Shown piece by piece: positions 33,457-43,909 of a stretch of DNA of 64,000 nucleotides (position 1 is the stretch's first letter; each line of letters opens with the position of its first letter). The stretch is from Symsagittifera roscoffensis. Its lineage: Eukaryota > Xenacoelomorpha > Acoela > Convolutidae. The translations under genes were made by a program, and so were the position numbers. The notes beneath the pieces were generated by a model. The model made no database searches. It was given only the letters and a program-made list of their open reading frames with translations, and was not told the origin of the DNA. The stretch is taken from positions 19,839,613-19,903,612 of the forward strand of contig NC_087071.1 of the NCBI RefSeq assembly GCF_963678635.1, given 5' to 3'.

Positions 33457-35508
33457 ATAGATTTATTGTTGACCAAAGTCAAGTTAGCGAAATAATGAGG
33501 CAACTTAATGTCAATAAATCAATGGGACACGACAACATTGGCAATCTCATTTTGAAATCATGTCACAAAACTCTAAGCAAATCACTTACCCTAATATTTC
33601 AAACCTGCCTTAACAAAGGAATTTTTCCTGATATATGGAAAATTATTGAAGTAACCCCTGTTATCAAGGAAGGAAGTAAAACCGATGTCAGTTGCTATAG
33701 ACCAATCAGCCTACTCTGCTGCTGCTCAAAATTGCTTGAAAAAATAATATTTGACAAACTCTATACTAAAATGAAATACAGATTACATGAAAATCAACAT
33801 GGATTTTGAAAGCGTAGATCCGCCACAATTCAACTTCTTCTATTTCTTGACCGAATATACGAATTGAACGATCAACAGGATGTACAAGAACTTGCAGTTC
33901 TATACTTGGATTTTGCCAAGGCATTCGACACTGTACCTCATGATATTCTGCTTACGAAGATCAAAATTTTTGGAATTGGCGGGAAATTGCTGTCACTGAT
34001 ATATTCATACCTCAACAACAGAAAGCAATGCGTTAAGATTGAAGACTGTAGCTCAACCCTAAAATAGGTCACCAGTGGAGTTCCGCAAGGTTCAATTCTG
34101 GGACCGCTGCTGTTCTTACTTTTCATAAACGATCTACCTGAAACCATGAATGACACAGACAGTTTTGGGTACGCAGATGACTTTAAAGCCATTCTACTAA
34201 ATCAAACTTCCCTTGACACTGCAACCCTGAAAGTAGAGAAATGGCTACATGAAAACAAAATGCAACCCAACATCAAAAAATCAACGCTCCTCGGCATCAA
34301 AGTTGATTTAAAAGCTAGTCTCCTGAACAAAAATCTTTCCTCAGTAATCTCACAGCGTGACCTAGGACTGATTGTGTCCAACAAGCTCACATGGAACGAA
34401 AATTGCTCTCGTTGGACATCCAAAGCAATTAGTGCTCTCTTCCAGATTAAACGAAGTCTGACTATGAAAAGCAGTGTGACCACCAGGCTTAACGCATATA
34501 CTGGGTATGTAGTACCCATAGTAACATACGCATCCCAAGCATGGACTCCTAGCAGATCGAACATGGAACAACTCGAACGAGTTCAAAAGTTAGCAACAAA
34601 ATGGATTTTGGGGACAAGCAAAACTTATACTGAAAGACTGAAGGACCTGAACCTTCTTCCTTTGAACCAGGGATTTCAATACAATATCAATATATTGAGC
34701 TCAATATCAATATCTTCCATTCAATATCAATATCAATATCAAATAGGATGAAATTTCAATATCAATATCAATATCAATATCTAAAAGCTCAATATCTCAA
34801 TATTATCACTATTTTAAGATACCAGAGACCAAGTTCAATATTGAATTTCGAAATATATAATTAAATTTGTTTAGTTTTTTTTGCAATGTAATTGTTTTTT
34901 GTTTAATTTGATTAATTTTAATGCTTGAGTGAGTTGAGTTGACTGTTTGACTTAGTCAGTCCATTGAGTTATCTTGATTTTCTCGTTTCAAGCAATGATA
35001 CAAAATCCGTTTTTCTCAATATCTACTAAAAATTCAATATCAATATCAATATCTAGCCTTCAATATCTCAATATTAAAATTTCAATATTGACATCGTCTC
35101 AATATTCAATATCTGATCATTCAATATATTGCAATCCCTGCTTTGAACCTATACATGGAAATGCACGACATTTTAATACTAATATCCCTGCTTGAAAATC
35201 GTTACGATGTAGAAATAGAACGAAAACCATCTGAATCATGCGAAATCACCCGACAGTCATCAAGAGGCGAATTTCAAATCCCAAAAAGCCGCTTGCAAAG
35301 AACGGACGACAATTTTTTCAGACGAGTGAAACATCTATACAACTGTCTTATCCGAGCCTGCCCAACTTTTAGCCTTAGACCAAGCAAAGCGACTCTGACC
35401 TACATATACCAGAAATACTTCAAAAAAATGTACCGTGAAGTCAACAAATGTACATGGAAACTCTTATGCAGATGTGGAAACTGCAATGTTTACAACAAAC
35501 TGAGATAA
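33440..35508 (+). pseudogene. LINE ORF2, reverse transcriptase portion (2 stops, MITE insertion)
   Basis: Blocks in order: SMGHDNIGNLILKSC (finger), CYRPISLLCCCSKLLEKIIF, ENQHGF then TGA (33807) where related elements have Arg, VLYLDFAKAFDTVPHDILL (motif A), TAG at 34065, VTSGVPQGSILGPLLFLLFI (motif B), FGYADDFKAI (catalytic YADD), SQRDLGLIVSNKLTWNENC and LERVQKLATKWILG (thumb). At LNLLPLN the frame runs into a 473-bp MITE (34668-35140). It resumes as YMEMHDILILISLLENRYDV and ends RCGNCNVYNKLR. Motifs A and C retain their Asp residues. Confidence 0.85.
34668..35140. mobile_element. 473-bp hAT-like MITE, 8-bp target duplication
   Basis: Flanked by the direct repeat CTTTGAAC (34660-34667 and 35141-35148). 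Termini are CAGGGATTTCAATA and its inverted mate CAGGGATTGCAATA, the CAGGG start typical of hAT ends. The interior is largely AATATC/ATATTG words with poly-pyrimidine spacers and has no transposase. Excising it and one duplication rejoins the LINE reading frame. Confidence 0.92.
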
Positions 35509-35563
35509 AACATGGACTGTAAAAGGGGTGAAATTCCCTAGAGCTAATGCTCTGAAGCCTATT

Positions 35564-35596
<33 letters not shown>
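35564..35596 (+). repeat. (TAC)n tail of the LINE
   Basis: Eleven trinucleotide units directly after the short 3' UTR that follows the RT stop codon. Simple-repeat tails replace poly(A) in CR1- and I-type elements. Confidence 0.85.
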
Positions 35597-35857
35597 GAAG
35601 AAACCCTGCAAACTCAACAGTTTTCTTTCTTTTTAAAGGTAATCAGAAGGTCAAAAGTATCATAGTAACCGAGGTTACAGTCATGAGTCCCTTCATCATG
35701 TATTCCAGTCAAAATCCTTGGAATTTTCTAGATATGGAAGTGATAATGATAAAAGAAGATGTCAAGTGTTTAAGTCCTTTTCATTTAAAATCGATACGGG
35801 TTACGCTTCTTCAATAAGAACACGCAACTCGACACGAGATAATATAATATACAAGTG

Positions 35858-38407
35858 TTACAAGTAAAAAATTTCGTCGAAAGTTATTTTGTCATTTATT
35901 GTTCCGAGTACGCAAGCGGCGTTCGCAATCTGTATTGCCAGGGAGATTCTCTGTTTTAAAAAGCTGCCTGCTCTGGGTTCCTCAGTGCATATGCTTAGGT
36001 TCTTACAAAGCTTGCTCAAAAAAACTTCTGTGCTGGGGCCGGCCGCGCCCTGAATTTCAAAAGCTAGCGGTTGAAAAAGATATCCATCATTTACAAGATC
36101 TTTATATTTGTCAATTTTTCGCTCTTCCGCTTCAGCGGCAGTCGTACCAGGGTTACAAACAGACCCGGCATTAATCCTACAAGGGGCTAAGGAGTCTACT
36201 ACCGTTACATCCCACAAGAGCTGCTTACCATCAGCCCATGGAACGAGCGTCAAACCGTCTGGTCGCTTCTGATCGGTCCTGTAGAGGTGTCGTGGTTCTA
36301 AAACAGACGGAATGTGAGTAGATGATAGACTCTGCTTTATAAGGGCATTCAGGTTTGAATGCCTAGAGAATCTCCCTGCACTTTTGAGGCAAGAAAGACC
36401 ATGCCAACCATCCTCGGTAACGTCTTTTCCGCACACGCATTTATGCCGTTCGCATATTTTTGATCCTAATCGAAGTCCTATCGCAATTCTGAGTTGTTGG
36501 TTCGACAGTTTTAACCTTAAATTTTTGCAGGGGATGACGTTCAACCATTGGGATCCAAATCTATCTTGGAACGCGTTGAACCTTTTCACGTCCGTTGGTT
36601 CGAGTCGTAAAATCAAGTCTGCAATTTCGCTGTCAAAAATTGGCTCCGTCCAATTTTTTTGGATTTCATTTTCCGGAGCCATTTCAATTTTTCCAAGGTC
36701 AAACCACCGTTTAAGCGCATCATCATAGGTTCCATCCACATGCTCCAAACCAAAGATTTCGCTCAAGGCATCTTTCGCTCCTACTGCTGAGGCTAAGAAA
36801 GCGGGTAAAGCGAGTAGACGAGCGGAAGAAACGCCCAAGCCACCTTTGGCTGCCGGGAGAACTGCTTGTAAAAACTGGTTATCATCCATTTTCACGTTAG
36901 TGACCTTGCATAACGAATTTCTTAGTAATTTATCGTAGCGTTCCAAAAAATCATTTTGCAAAAAACAAGGGCTCGTACGCAAAAAATATAGGAGTTTTGG
37001 CATGCTAAAGCAATTTTTCAGGAGGTAAAAACCATAATGGGCGTCTAGTTTGTCAATGACATCCGAGATTTTTTCAAGCTCCCTAATTTTTTCGTCGAGT
37101 AATTCTTTTCGGCAAAGTTCGCCGATTGGAGATCCTAAAATGAGGAGTTCTTCTTTTGTTTTTATTTTTATTTTGGGGCATATTTTTCGAAATTGTGTTA
37201 AAATTGAATTATACTGTGTACTAGTAGTCGGTCCCAAAAAACAAAGTTCACACTTCTCAGTGTTTAAGCTCAGGCCGTAAATTTGTTCCGATTTCAGAAT
37301 GTTTTTAAGGTCCCGGAGTACTACCTTATAGTCGTCGGCTAAATTCCCATCATCTAAATACCAGATGTTAATTTTCGACTCCAACTGTTTGACTAGTGTA
37401 TGAATTGTTTCCGCAAAAAGGGGTGGGGCTTCAGGATCACCTTGCTGAGTTCCGTCTTCTGACATTATGACAGAGCTTCCGTAAAAAAGGTAACTAGGTT
37501 TAGCATACGCGCAATGGGTGTAATTATATAATTCGGGGCGATTTGAAAAAACATGATTCAGCATTGTTTCTCTGTTTAAAGAGTTAAAGGCATTCTTAAA
37601 ATCTAGTTTTAAAAGAACAGTACATTTTGGATTGTCGTCGCGTTCAATTAGGTTTCGAAACGAGTGCGCAGCTATTTCTGCTCCTCGTTTGGTACCGCAT
37701 CCTACCTGTACGTTTCCGAAAAAATTTTGTCGCTCGGAGAGGGCCTTGCTTCCAGCGCATTTAGACGCGATACGTCTCTGCGTGTTGCCTATGGCAATCG
37801 GTCTCAACCCTCCGTCTATTTTAATGAGGGCGATAAGCTTTGCGCCAAAAAAGAAAGGTCTTAGTGGTTCCGGTATTTTGCCATCTCCAATGAGGTTTAT
37901 CAGCTTAGTAAGCGATTTCAGAAAATTAAGTCCTGCACTGCCATTCGACTTACTAACAAGATCTTTAAAAATTTGAGGAAATATTTTATCAGGACCTGCT
38001 GCTGATCCGTTTGGAAAGGACATTATCGCTTTGTATAGGTCGAAATCGGTTACGAAAAAACTATCCAACTTTTCTGGATTTGGAGCTGCAAATTTGGCTC
38101 GCTGCGGGTGCTTAGATAACAATTTTTGATAGTTATCAGTTGAAAAAGGAGCTATTTTGTCATCCGAAGCAGCAAGCCTTATTCCTCCCTTTACATTTCC
38201 TTCATCGAGTTTACTACTTATTAACTTTATTCTCTGCTCGAGGTCACTCAGAGGCGGGCTTGAAACTTGGGGATGGGGTTTTGGAAGTGACACGTCATTT
38301 GCTCGAATTTTTTTATTTATCAAAGAGCTCATGCTTGTGGTCTGTTTGCGTCCACTTCTTTTCGGTTGCTCCAAAAAAACAAGAACGACGTTAAAAAAAT
38401 TAGCCAT
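35858..38407 (-). CDS. LINE reverse transcriptase with C-terminal restriction-like endonuclease, intact ORF
   Basis: 849 uninterrupted codons. RT motifs: GSAAGPDKIFPQIFKDL, GGLRPIAIGNTQRRIASKC, VLLKLDFKNAFNSLNRETM (motif A Asp), GTQQGDPEAPPLF (motif B), INIWYLDDGNLADD (catalytic YLDD), then the thumb. Around residue 660-690 is a zinc-knuckle-like C-x-C-x8-H-x3-C (CVCG...DGWHGLSC). Residues 715-775 carry a PD-(D/E)xK pattern: RPDG, LLWDVTVVD, then KIDKYKDL, as in the restriction-like endonuclease of R2-type elements. So this belongs with RLE-encoding LINEs, not the APE type around it. The clade is not recognised. It is the best-preserved mobile-element gene here and might still be active. A decayed second copy lies at 43910-45560. 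Confidence 0.88.
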   Translation of the reverse strand: MANFFNVVLVFLEQPKRSGRKQTTSMSSLINKKIRANDVSLPKPHPQVSSPPLSDLEQRIKLISSKLDEGNVKGGIRLAASDDKIAPFSTDNYQKLLSKHPQRAKFAAPNPEKLDSFFVTDFDLYKAIMSFPNGSAAGPDKIFPQIFKDLVSKSNGSAGLNFLKSLTKLINLIGDGKIPEPLRPFFFGAKLIALIKIDGGLRPIAIGNTQRRIASKCAGSKALSERQNFFGNVQVGCGTKRGAEIAAHSFRNLIERDDNPKCTVLLKLDFKNAFNSLNRETMLNHVFSNRPELYNYTHCAYAKPSYLFYGSSVIMSEDGTQQGDPEAPPLFAETIHTLVKQLESKINIWYLDDGNLADDYKVVLRDLKNILKSEQIYGLSLNTEKCELCFLGPTTSTQYNSILTQFRKICPKIKIKTKEELLILGSPIGELCRKELLDEKIRELEKISDVIDKLDAHYGFYLLKNCFSMPKLLYFLRTSPCFLQNDFLERYDKLLRNSLCKVTNVKMDDNQFLQAVLPAAKGGLGVSSARLLALPAFLASAVGAKDALSEIFGLEHVDGTYDDALKRWFDLGKIEMAPENEIQKNWTEPIFDSEIADLILRLEPTDVKRFNAFQDRFGSQWLNVIPCKNLRLKLSNQQLRIAIGLRLGSKICERHKCVCGKDVTEDGWHGLSCLKSAGRFSRHSNLNALIKQSLSSTHIPSVLEPRHLYRTDQKRPDGLTLVPWADGKQLLWDVTVVDSLAPCRINAGSVCNPGTTAAEAEERKIDKYKDLVNDGYLFQPLAFEIQGAAGPSTEVFLSKLCKNLSICTEEPRAGSFLKQRISLAIQIANAACVLGTINDKITFDEIFYL

Positions 38408-38757
38408 TTTGTAACATCTTCTACATTGTAGACGATGTCATTTATTTTGTCCGACAGATTTTCCGCCAAGGGAACACGCGAGTCTTTTGGTACTCTCTTG
38501 AGTACTCGGACATTTGAGATGGCTGTATTAACATAATTGTCTTGCACTAAATCATTACCTATTGTTGCTTTATTAACAGATTTTACATCAACGCATAAAG
38601 GACATTGAAACCATTGGATTTTCTTAGAGTCGCTAAGAGAAATATTTACACAACTGATATGATACCAACTAGAACAACAATCACATTTAATCCAATTTAT
38701 CAGTCCTGAAGGTTTTAAGCAATCTTTGCTTGTACACTCTTTGTTGTTTTTCCTCAT
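38329..38757 (-). CDS. LINE N-terminal PHD finger ORF
   Basis: 142 codons from ATG 38757. Residues 8-55 form a PHD-like finger (C-x4-C...INWIKCDCCSSWYHISCVN...WFQCPLC). The tail overlaps the start of the 849-codon RT frame by 79 bp in a different frame. T-runs of seven at 38363-38385 (minus strand) are likely sites of the frameshift, so finger and RT were probably one polypeptide, or the overlap permits frameshifting. PHD fingers in LINE proteins are thought to help target chromatin; that role is family inference only. Confidence 0.75.
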   Translation of the reverse strand: MRKNNKECTSKDCLKPSGLINWIKCDCCSSWYHISCVNISLSDSKKIQWFQCPLCVDVKSVNKATIGNDLVQDNYVNTAISNVRVLKRVPKDSRVPLAENLSDKINDIVYNVEDVTKWLIFLTSFLFFWSNRKEVDANRPQA

Positions 38758-39127
38758 CTTGACGCAGCATAAAGGTAAAAAAAAGGATTTTGACTGGACT
38801 TTAGGGGACTGAACTAACCCATGATAAGCGGTTAGTGGGAATTTTACAAATCAGCAAATAAAAAAAAAGACAACTAAATTAATTTAAAAGGTTAAAAGGC
38901 AGCATAAAGGTTAAAAATCAAAAACAAGGAACAATCTCACCCGAGCTCAGTAGGTTCAGCGGCGCACCACCAGACTTCTCAAGCCAGTTCCAGTTCCCCA
39001 CCTCCCCACAGAAAGCCACTTGACAGACCTGTCTCTAAAATCCCTCAGAGGGCGCTCCACATACAGGCACAAACATCAAACATAACAAATCTATTTAATA
39101 AGTTTATCACAACAATTAGGCTAAAAG

Positions 39128-40575
39128 TCAGGTGGAAAAATCACTGACACCTCCACTGACACCAGTGGAGGTGTCAGTGCCCGTCAAGCGGAGGAAGAAT
39201 GCCCCCAAGATGTTGATGCGCTCGCCGTTGATGGCGCTCATCGTGCCTTTGACAGGGACGAAAGCTGATTTCTTCAGGCCAAACTTGTGCCGCATTGACA
39301 GTCCGAGGAGACTGGATTGGCAACCGAAGTCTGTAATAACACTGCATTGGATTGGATTCAATTTTGGAACGGACAAGCGCATGTGCCTGTAGTCGGAATC
39401 CTCTGTCGACAGGGTAAGAGTAAAACAGGATGTGGCTCCGCCAGCCTCTCCATCCATCCTTTTAGTCCATCGAAAATGTTAGGGATCAGTACAGTGGTAG
39501 GTTTGTTGACAATGGCCCCATGGTCTGCACAGGAGACAATGTCGGGGACGTTTGCTTGTCGATACTGACTGAACAAAGAAACGGGAAGTGTGGTTTTCCA
39601 AATTGTGAGGCAGGGCGCTTGGATTGTCTCTAACCTACCTACTTTTGCCAACACAGCTCTTGCAGTACTTGTCGATGATTGTGATGTCTTTTTTACCCGA
39701 CGCTTTTTTCACTCGACTGTTGTTGAAGGATGAGTCGAACTGAAAGCACTTACCCTTGGTCTGAGACCGTTGGTCACTGGATGGTGCCGCTTTTTTGTAG
39801 CTAGTTCTGAGGCGATCGAGGAGGTGAGTTGACCGGTCATTGAGCGAGACGCCATCTCTTCTGTTTCGACAATGGCTATTGTGTCGTTCCGTGATTTGTG
39901 GTCAAAGCGTACCGTGCTAAAGACTTTGCGCTCGATGGCATCGTCGAACATAGCGGCTAGTATAACTTGCTCGACCATCTGTTCGCTATAGTCCGCTTTG
40001 GCGCCACAGGTACACTTAACAGATAGCTTACAGTTTTTTGCTTTACTCATAGCTCAGGATGAGAACGCTAAGATAGTCTCACCATGGTCCTGTTTCATTG
40101 CGATGAGCTCAGTGTGAAGGACACTCGTCGCCACCTTTGCAACGGCCTGACATTTGATGGCCGCCAGGACGTCAGTCTCTGCCTTGGTACTGATGGTCGG
40201 ACCGAGGTCTCGTCACTATGCTTTAGTTCGATGCTGCTGCATGCCAGGAGGAAAATTGATATCTTGTCTGTTGGGGTCGCGACAGTATTTTCATATGCCG
40301 TCCATTCCCTCTAAAAGCTGTCCCATGTGTCCTCGTATATGTTGCCCGTGACCTTGGGCTGAGGGATGACGGGAGCCTTTGCGGCGACTGGTGCGGGGTG
40401 TGCTGAGGAGTAGTGATGGCCTCGCATGCATGACGGCGGCTACGACATTGTCCACATCAAGGGTGTTGTAACCGCATCCCGCGATTCTTGACGAAATCTT
40501 GCGATGTAGAAATCTTGACGATGCACATAGTTGCGAAAACGTTTGAAATTTACTTTTGATCAAAAATTCCTTCAA
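39128..40575 (-). pseudogene. Ty3/gypsy gag-protease remnant
   Basis: Reading leftwards: near 40150-40050 LAAIKCQAVAKVATSVLHTE, then MKQDHGETILAFSS. 40050-39709 reads CTCGAKADYSEQMVEQVILA, AMFDDAIERKVFST and TIAIVETEEMAS, matching the C-terminal part of Ty3/gypsy capsid. 39654-39358 is the zinc-knuckle/protease lead-in, poorly preserved. 39457-39128 reads VITDFGCQSSLLGLSM, a retropepsin active site where the usual DTG/DSG is DFG, followed by INGERINILGAFFLRLTGT. Several frame changes are present. The Thr/Ser-to-Phe change at the active site would itself inactivate the protease. Confidence 0.7.
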
Positions 40576-40604
40576 ATAACTTTGTAAATATTGTTTTTTT
40601 TTTC

Positions 40605-40790
40605 GTTGAGTTATGTGCTCTTATCGAAAAAACAGAACTCGTGTCGAGTTTAATTTTAAACACAGCAACACAAATCATCTTTTTATCATTATCATTTTCA
40701 TATCTACAAAGTTTCTAGGATTTTGACTGGATAATGTGATGAAGAGACACTTTGACGTTCTGATTAATAAATGATTAAAAATTTGTAAAT
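40605..40790 (+). mobile_element. 3' UTR scrap of the RLE-type LINE
   Basis: CTCGTGTCGAGTTTAATT...TTATCATTATCATTTTCATA...CTAGGATTTTGACTGGATAA...GTGATGAAGAGACAC...TTCTGATTA aligns with the 3' UTRs at 45355-45560 (+) and 35640-35850 (-). It is a severely 5'-truncated insertion. Confidence 0.7.
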
Positions 40791-42590
40791 AGATTGTTTC
40801 TGTAAATCGATGGTTATTCACAAGTACCAAATTAATTAATCAGTCCCATTTGTACCAAAATAAAAAACAATGGCGTTAGCACCAGAAATATTCAATTGGC
40901 GAAACGTTACTATGCCAACTGTTTTAAGGTCGCCGGTGGGCGCGCTGTCGACGCTTCGTGGCGATAACCGGCTCCATTCTTCGAATAAGAGTCCCACCCT
41001 CTGTTGACAAGCTCGCAACACGTTGGCGCGACTGCGGCGTTCCCTATTCTGGAGTTCTGAATCGAATATCAAATATAGTTTGACAAATTAAAGAAATCCA
41101 ATTTTACTAACAGTAAATATGTACAGCAGGGAACAAAATAATGACAATTTTTTAATATAATTACATAATTGTAAATTCTCCTGTAATAGACATTTTAGAT
41201 TTTGTATCTTTTATGCAACATTCGCCCGGAAGTACATACCGACGGAAAAAAGCTAGATCCTAACAACTGGCTAACGTCTAAACACAGCTTCACATGCTTT
41301 TAAACGTCTCTACCAAAGCCATTTCAATGTGTGGTCCATTAACATCGGGTCGACAAAGTCGTTACTATTTAAGGCTATCGGTACTATTTAAGTCGTTACT
41401 TTTTAAATTAACTTAGTTACATGCAAAATTAGTGAGCTCTTGGCTGGGTCTCAGTATCCCCAGACCACGAGGTCACTCCTAAAAACAGGGCTACTACTTA
41501 TTATCATATTACGACTGTTTTTGTTCAGTAGATAAAATCATTATTTTCCTCAACTCCTAGCTTCTCATTATCTGAAAACGAATTTGATGTTATTTAATTC
41601 AATTCAGGACATACCAGGAAGCTAAAAATTTTTTAAATCAGTTTCAAGTCTCTTCCCAATACCCCCTCCGAATTCTCGGGAATTACTCCGTTATGATTGT
41701 AGCTGCACAGTCAATACAATTCGGAATGCTCTTTCGCCAATATCTGACAGTAAATCTATATCTGCTGTTGGTTTTTTTTCGCGAAAATTGTCGTTCTTAT
41801 TCCGGCTAGCGGAAATCGTTCTTCTTTATTCGTTCTACTTTTTCTGTAATCGCAAAAATAAAAATGGTCACGTGTCTTTAAAAACGAATTTTTAAAATTT
41901 CACATCTCAGTTTAAACCGACCTCTCCCAATTCATTCAGTTTACCAAAAAAGACAGTTAATCCTCTGAAACAGCCAATTCTCCCACTCAATTGTTCCAGA
42001 TAAAATTTCGCTTCTGCCATGCATTTTAGACGCTATTCTGGTCGAATGTCACATTAGTTTGGGCAAGTAATGATATGATGATCTTTTTCGATGTTTCCAT
42101 GGCATAACCGGCATTTGCAGAACTCATTAAGAATAAAACCGGTGTCCATATCCTGGGGCATTGTAACACCCTTTGCTGTGCTTGTACGATGGTGAAGGCA
42201 ATTTTTGTAAAAAAATACTGATAATTGGTCGTATTGTATTTTTGTTTTTCTGTAAGTTCAGTGTGTCATAAGAAATTTAAAATGCTAATTCAAACGATTT
42301 TGTGCATCATCAGGGTTAATTTTTTTGAACCATATTTACAAAATGATCAAAGATCTGAAAAATGAGAAACATGTCTAAAAATGCTCTAAAGCTTTTTGAC
42401 CAATCAAATTTAAACAACTGTAATTACATAATAAATTACGTAGTCATTAAAAACATTTTCCTGTAAGTTTCTGATATTTTTTAGTTTTTTATTCTTTCGC
42501 GGTTATAAAATTTCGATTTGAGAGTATTTTTGATTCTGACATGTCAGTTTTTTCAACTTTTAGCCATGTTATACATAGACTATAATTTAA
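40790..42590. other. Non-coding stretch
   Basis: AT-rich DNA with no recognisable gene. A 78-codon frame at 41072-40836 (-) has no known domain. 41340-41400 contains two copies of GTCGTTACT(A/T)TTTAA. Confidence 0.5.
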
Positions 42591-42594
42591 GTGT

Positions 42595-43905
42595 TAATTA
42601 CCGGCTCCTGAATTCATCGCGTGTGTTGATGTTCGGCCTCTCCCTCCAAATATGCAAAGCCTCTAGTGTGCGAAGCTTATGAGTGTTGGCTGTTTGGTCT
42701 ATAATCTCTGACTTCAGCTCAGCAGTACAACCTACCTCCTTGTTACATTCTAACAAGTGTTGCTCTACTGGGGAGTCCCTTTGCGGTGTTCATCGACCCT
42801 CGTGGCTAAATGTCGGACTGTCTCGCCAAAATAGGTGGAGTTACATCCACTACATGTAAGCTTATGCACCACTTTGGATCCCAGTTCACGAGCAAAGGAA
42901 ATTTTGAGAGATGGCAAGCATGTTTTCAGTTTTCTTGTAAAAACTATTTGTGCCCCGGATATTTGCCGAACCTTTGCAGCTAACAGTTGAGATGGATTGC
43001 CTCGATATTGCCTTGTAAAAAGGGGTTGAGTCTTTCAACAATTTATCATTTCTCGGTTCTGATGCCTTCACCTCTAAAATCTTTTCTCTCAATGATCTTG
43101 TTTAGAGTTTCAAACACTACCCTGTCCGACCAATTTTTCGGATATTGGTTTTCAATCCATTATTTTTTTTTCCAATGCCTGGTTATATTTTTCCTGTGTT
43201 GAGGTACTTCTTAAAACTCTATGAACCGTCCCTTCAAAAACGTTTCTTTTGTAGTGTAAAGGTGCGCAACCTCTGAAATTTAGAATGGTGCCGTTATCAG
43301 TGGGTTTTTGGTACCACCCACATGTGACCTTTTTTTCCTGAGTCCACCTTGACATTTAAATCCAAAAAGTCCAAATTACCGTTACTATCAAGTTCTTCTA
43401 TGGTGAACTGCAAGTTTGGATGCAACTTATTGGCAGCCTCGAGAACTACCCCAGGATCGCCCTTGACATTTCTAACTATGTCATCCACATATCTTAGAAA
43501 AACTTTAACACCAATCTCAGCCCTACCTGCTTCCTGTTGTTTTTTTGCAAGTTATGCAATACCATACTGTTTCAGCGATGTCTGCGTATTCAGATTCCGA
43601 TATGTTTTCACACCCTAAGTGGTACCAAAATTTCGTTATGGTAGAGATGGTCGAGCAGTGTGAAATTACTTATAAATCTTAGTGCTTCGGCCCACATTTC
43701 CAGATGTAACCATAAATACGTTTCCAGTGTTCAACGATAGTAGATTCCGGTAAGTCTGGTTTGAATATATCTAGGCCGTATGATCCACAAGGACAACGAT
43801 TGATTCCATAAGCGTGTTTGCTGAACCGAAGTATCTTTTGTAGGTTTATTTCATTTTTCAGCGAAAATGTGTTTCGTTATCATCGTTTTATCAGGTGGCC
43901 CTGAT
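42595..43905 (-). pseudogene. Penelope-like element: RT C-terminal part and GIY-YIG endonuclease
   Basis: Reading leftwards: about 43510-43345 gives VFLRYVDDIVRNVKGDPG (catalytic YVDD) and LHPNLQFTIEELDSNGNLDF, LDLNVKV. 43355-43152 gives WYQKPTDNGTILNFRGCAPL, HYKRNVFEGTVHRVLRSTST. 42860-42595 gives VVHKLTCSGCNSTYFGETVR, HLATRVDEHRKGTP and, after a frameshift, HLLECNKEVGCTAELKSEII, LEALHIWRERPNINTRDEF. That is a GIY-YIG nuclease with Tyr-x-Gly, Arg and Glu-His in place. Stops and frame changes separate the blocks. 43905-43520 is poorly recognisable; one part reads RFSKHAYGINRCPCGSYGLD, a second possible zinc-binding segment. Confidence 0.8.
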
Positions 43906-43909
43906 AAAA

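Larger units (their letters stand above)
31267..35596 (+). mobile_element. APE-type non-LTR retrotransposon (CR1-like), nearly complete, with nested MITE
   Basis: Order: ORF1 with zinc finger (31267-32175), ORF2 endonuclease (32185-33456), reverse transcriptase (33440-34667 continued 35149-35508), a short 3' UTR and a (TAC)n tail at 35564-35596. The 5' boundary may extend left to about 30265 to include the ORF at 30276 and the hairpin repeats. Lesions are few: two TGA in ORF1, one frameshift and two stops in ORF2, plus a 473-bp insertion. Confidence 0.85.
35600..39080 (-). mobile_element. LINE with PHD finger, RT and restriction-like endonuclease
   Basis: The coding part is 38757 to 35858 on the minus strand, with a 3' UTR to about 35600. 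The 3' UTR is shared with copies at 40605-40790 and 45310-45560. 38760-39080 may be 5' UTR or part of an adjacent gypsy LTR. It carries two ACCTTTATGCTGC words about 130 bp apart. Confidence 0.8.

Noticed and set aside
40836-41072. Small minus-strand gene
   Set aside because: No domain and no splice or regulatory context; length is within chance for this base composition.
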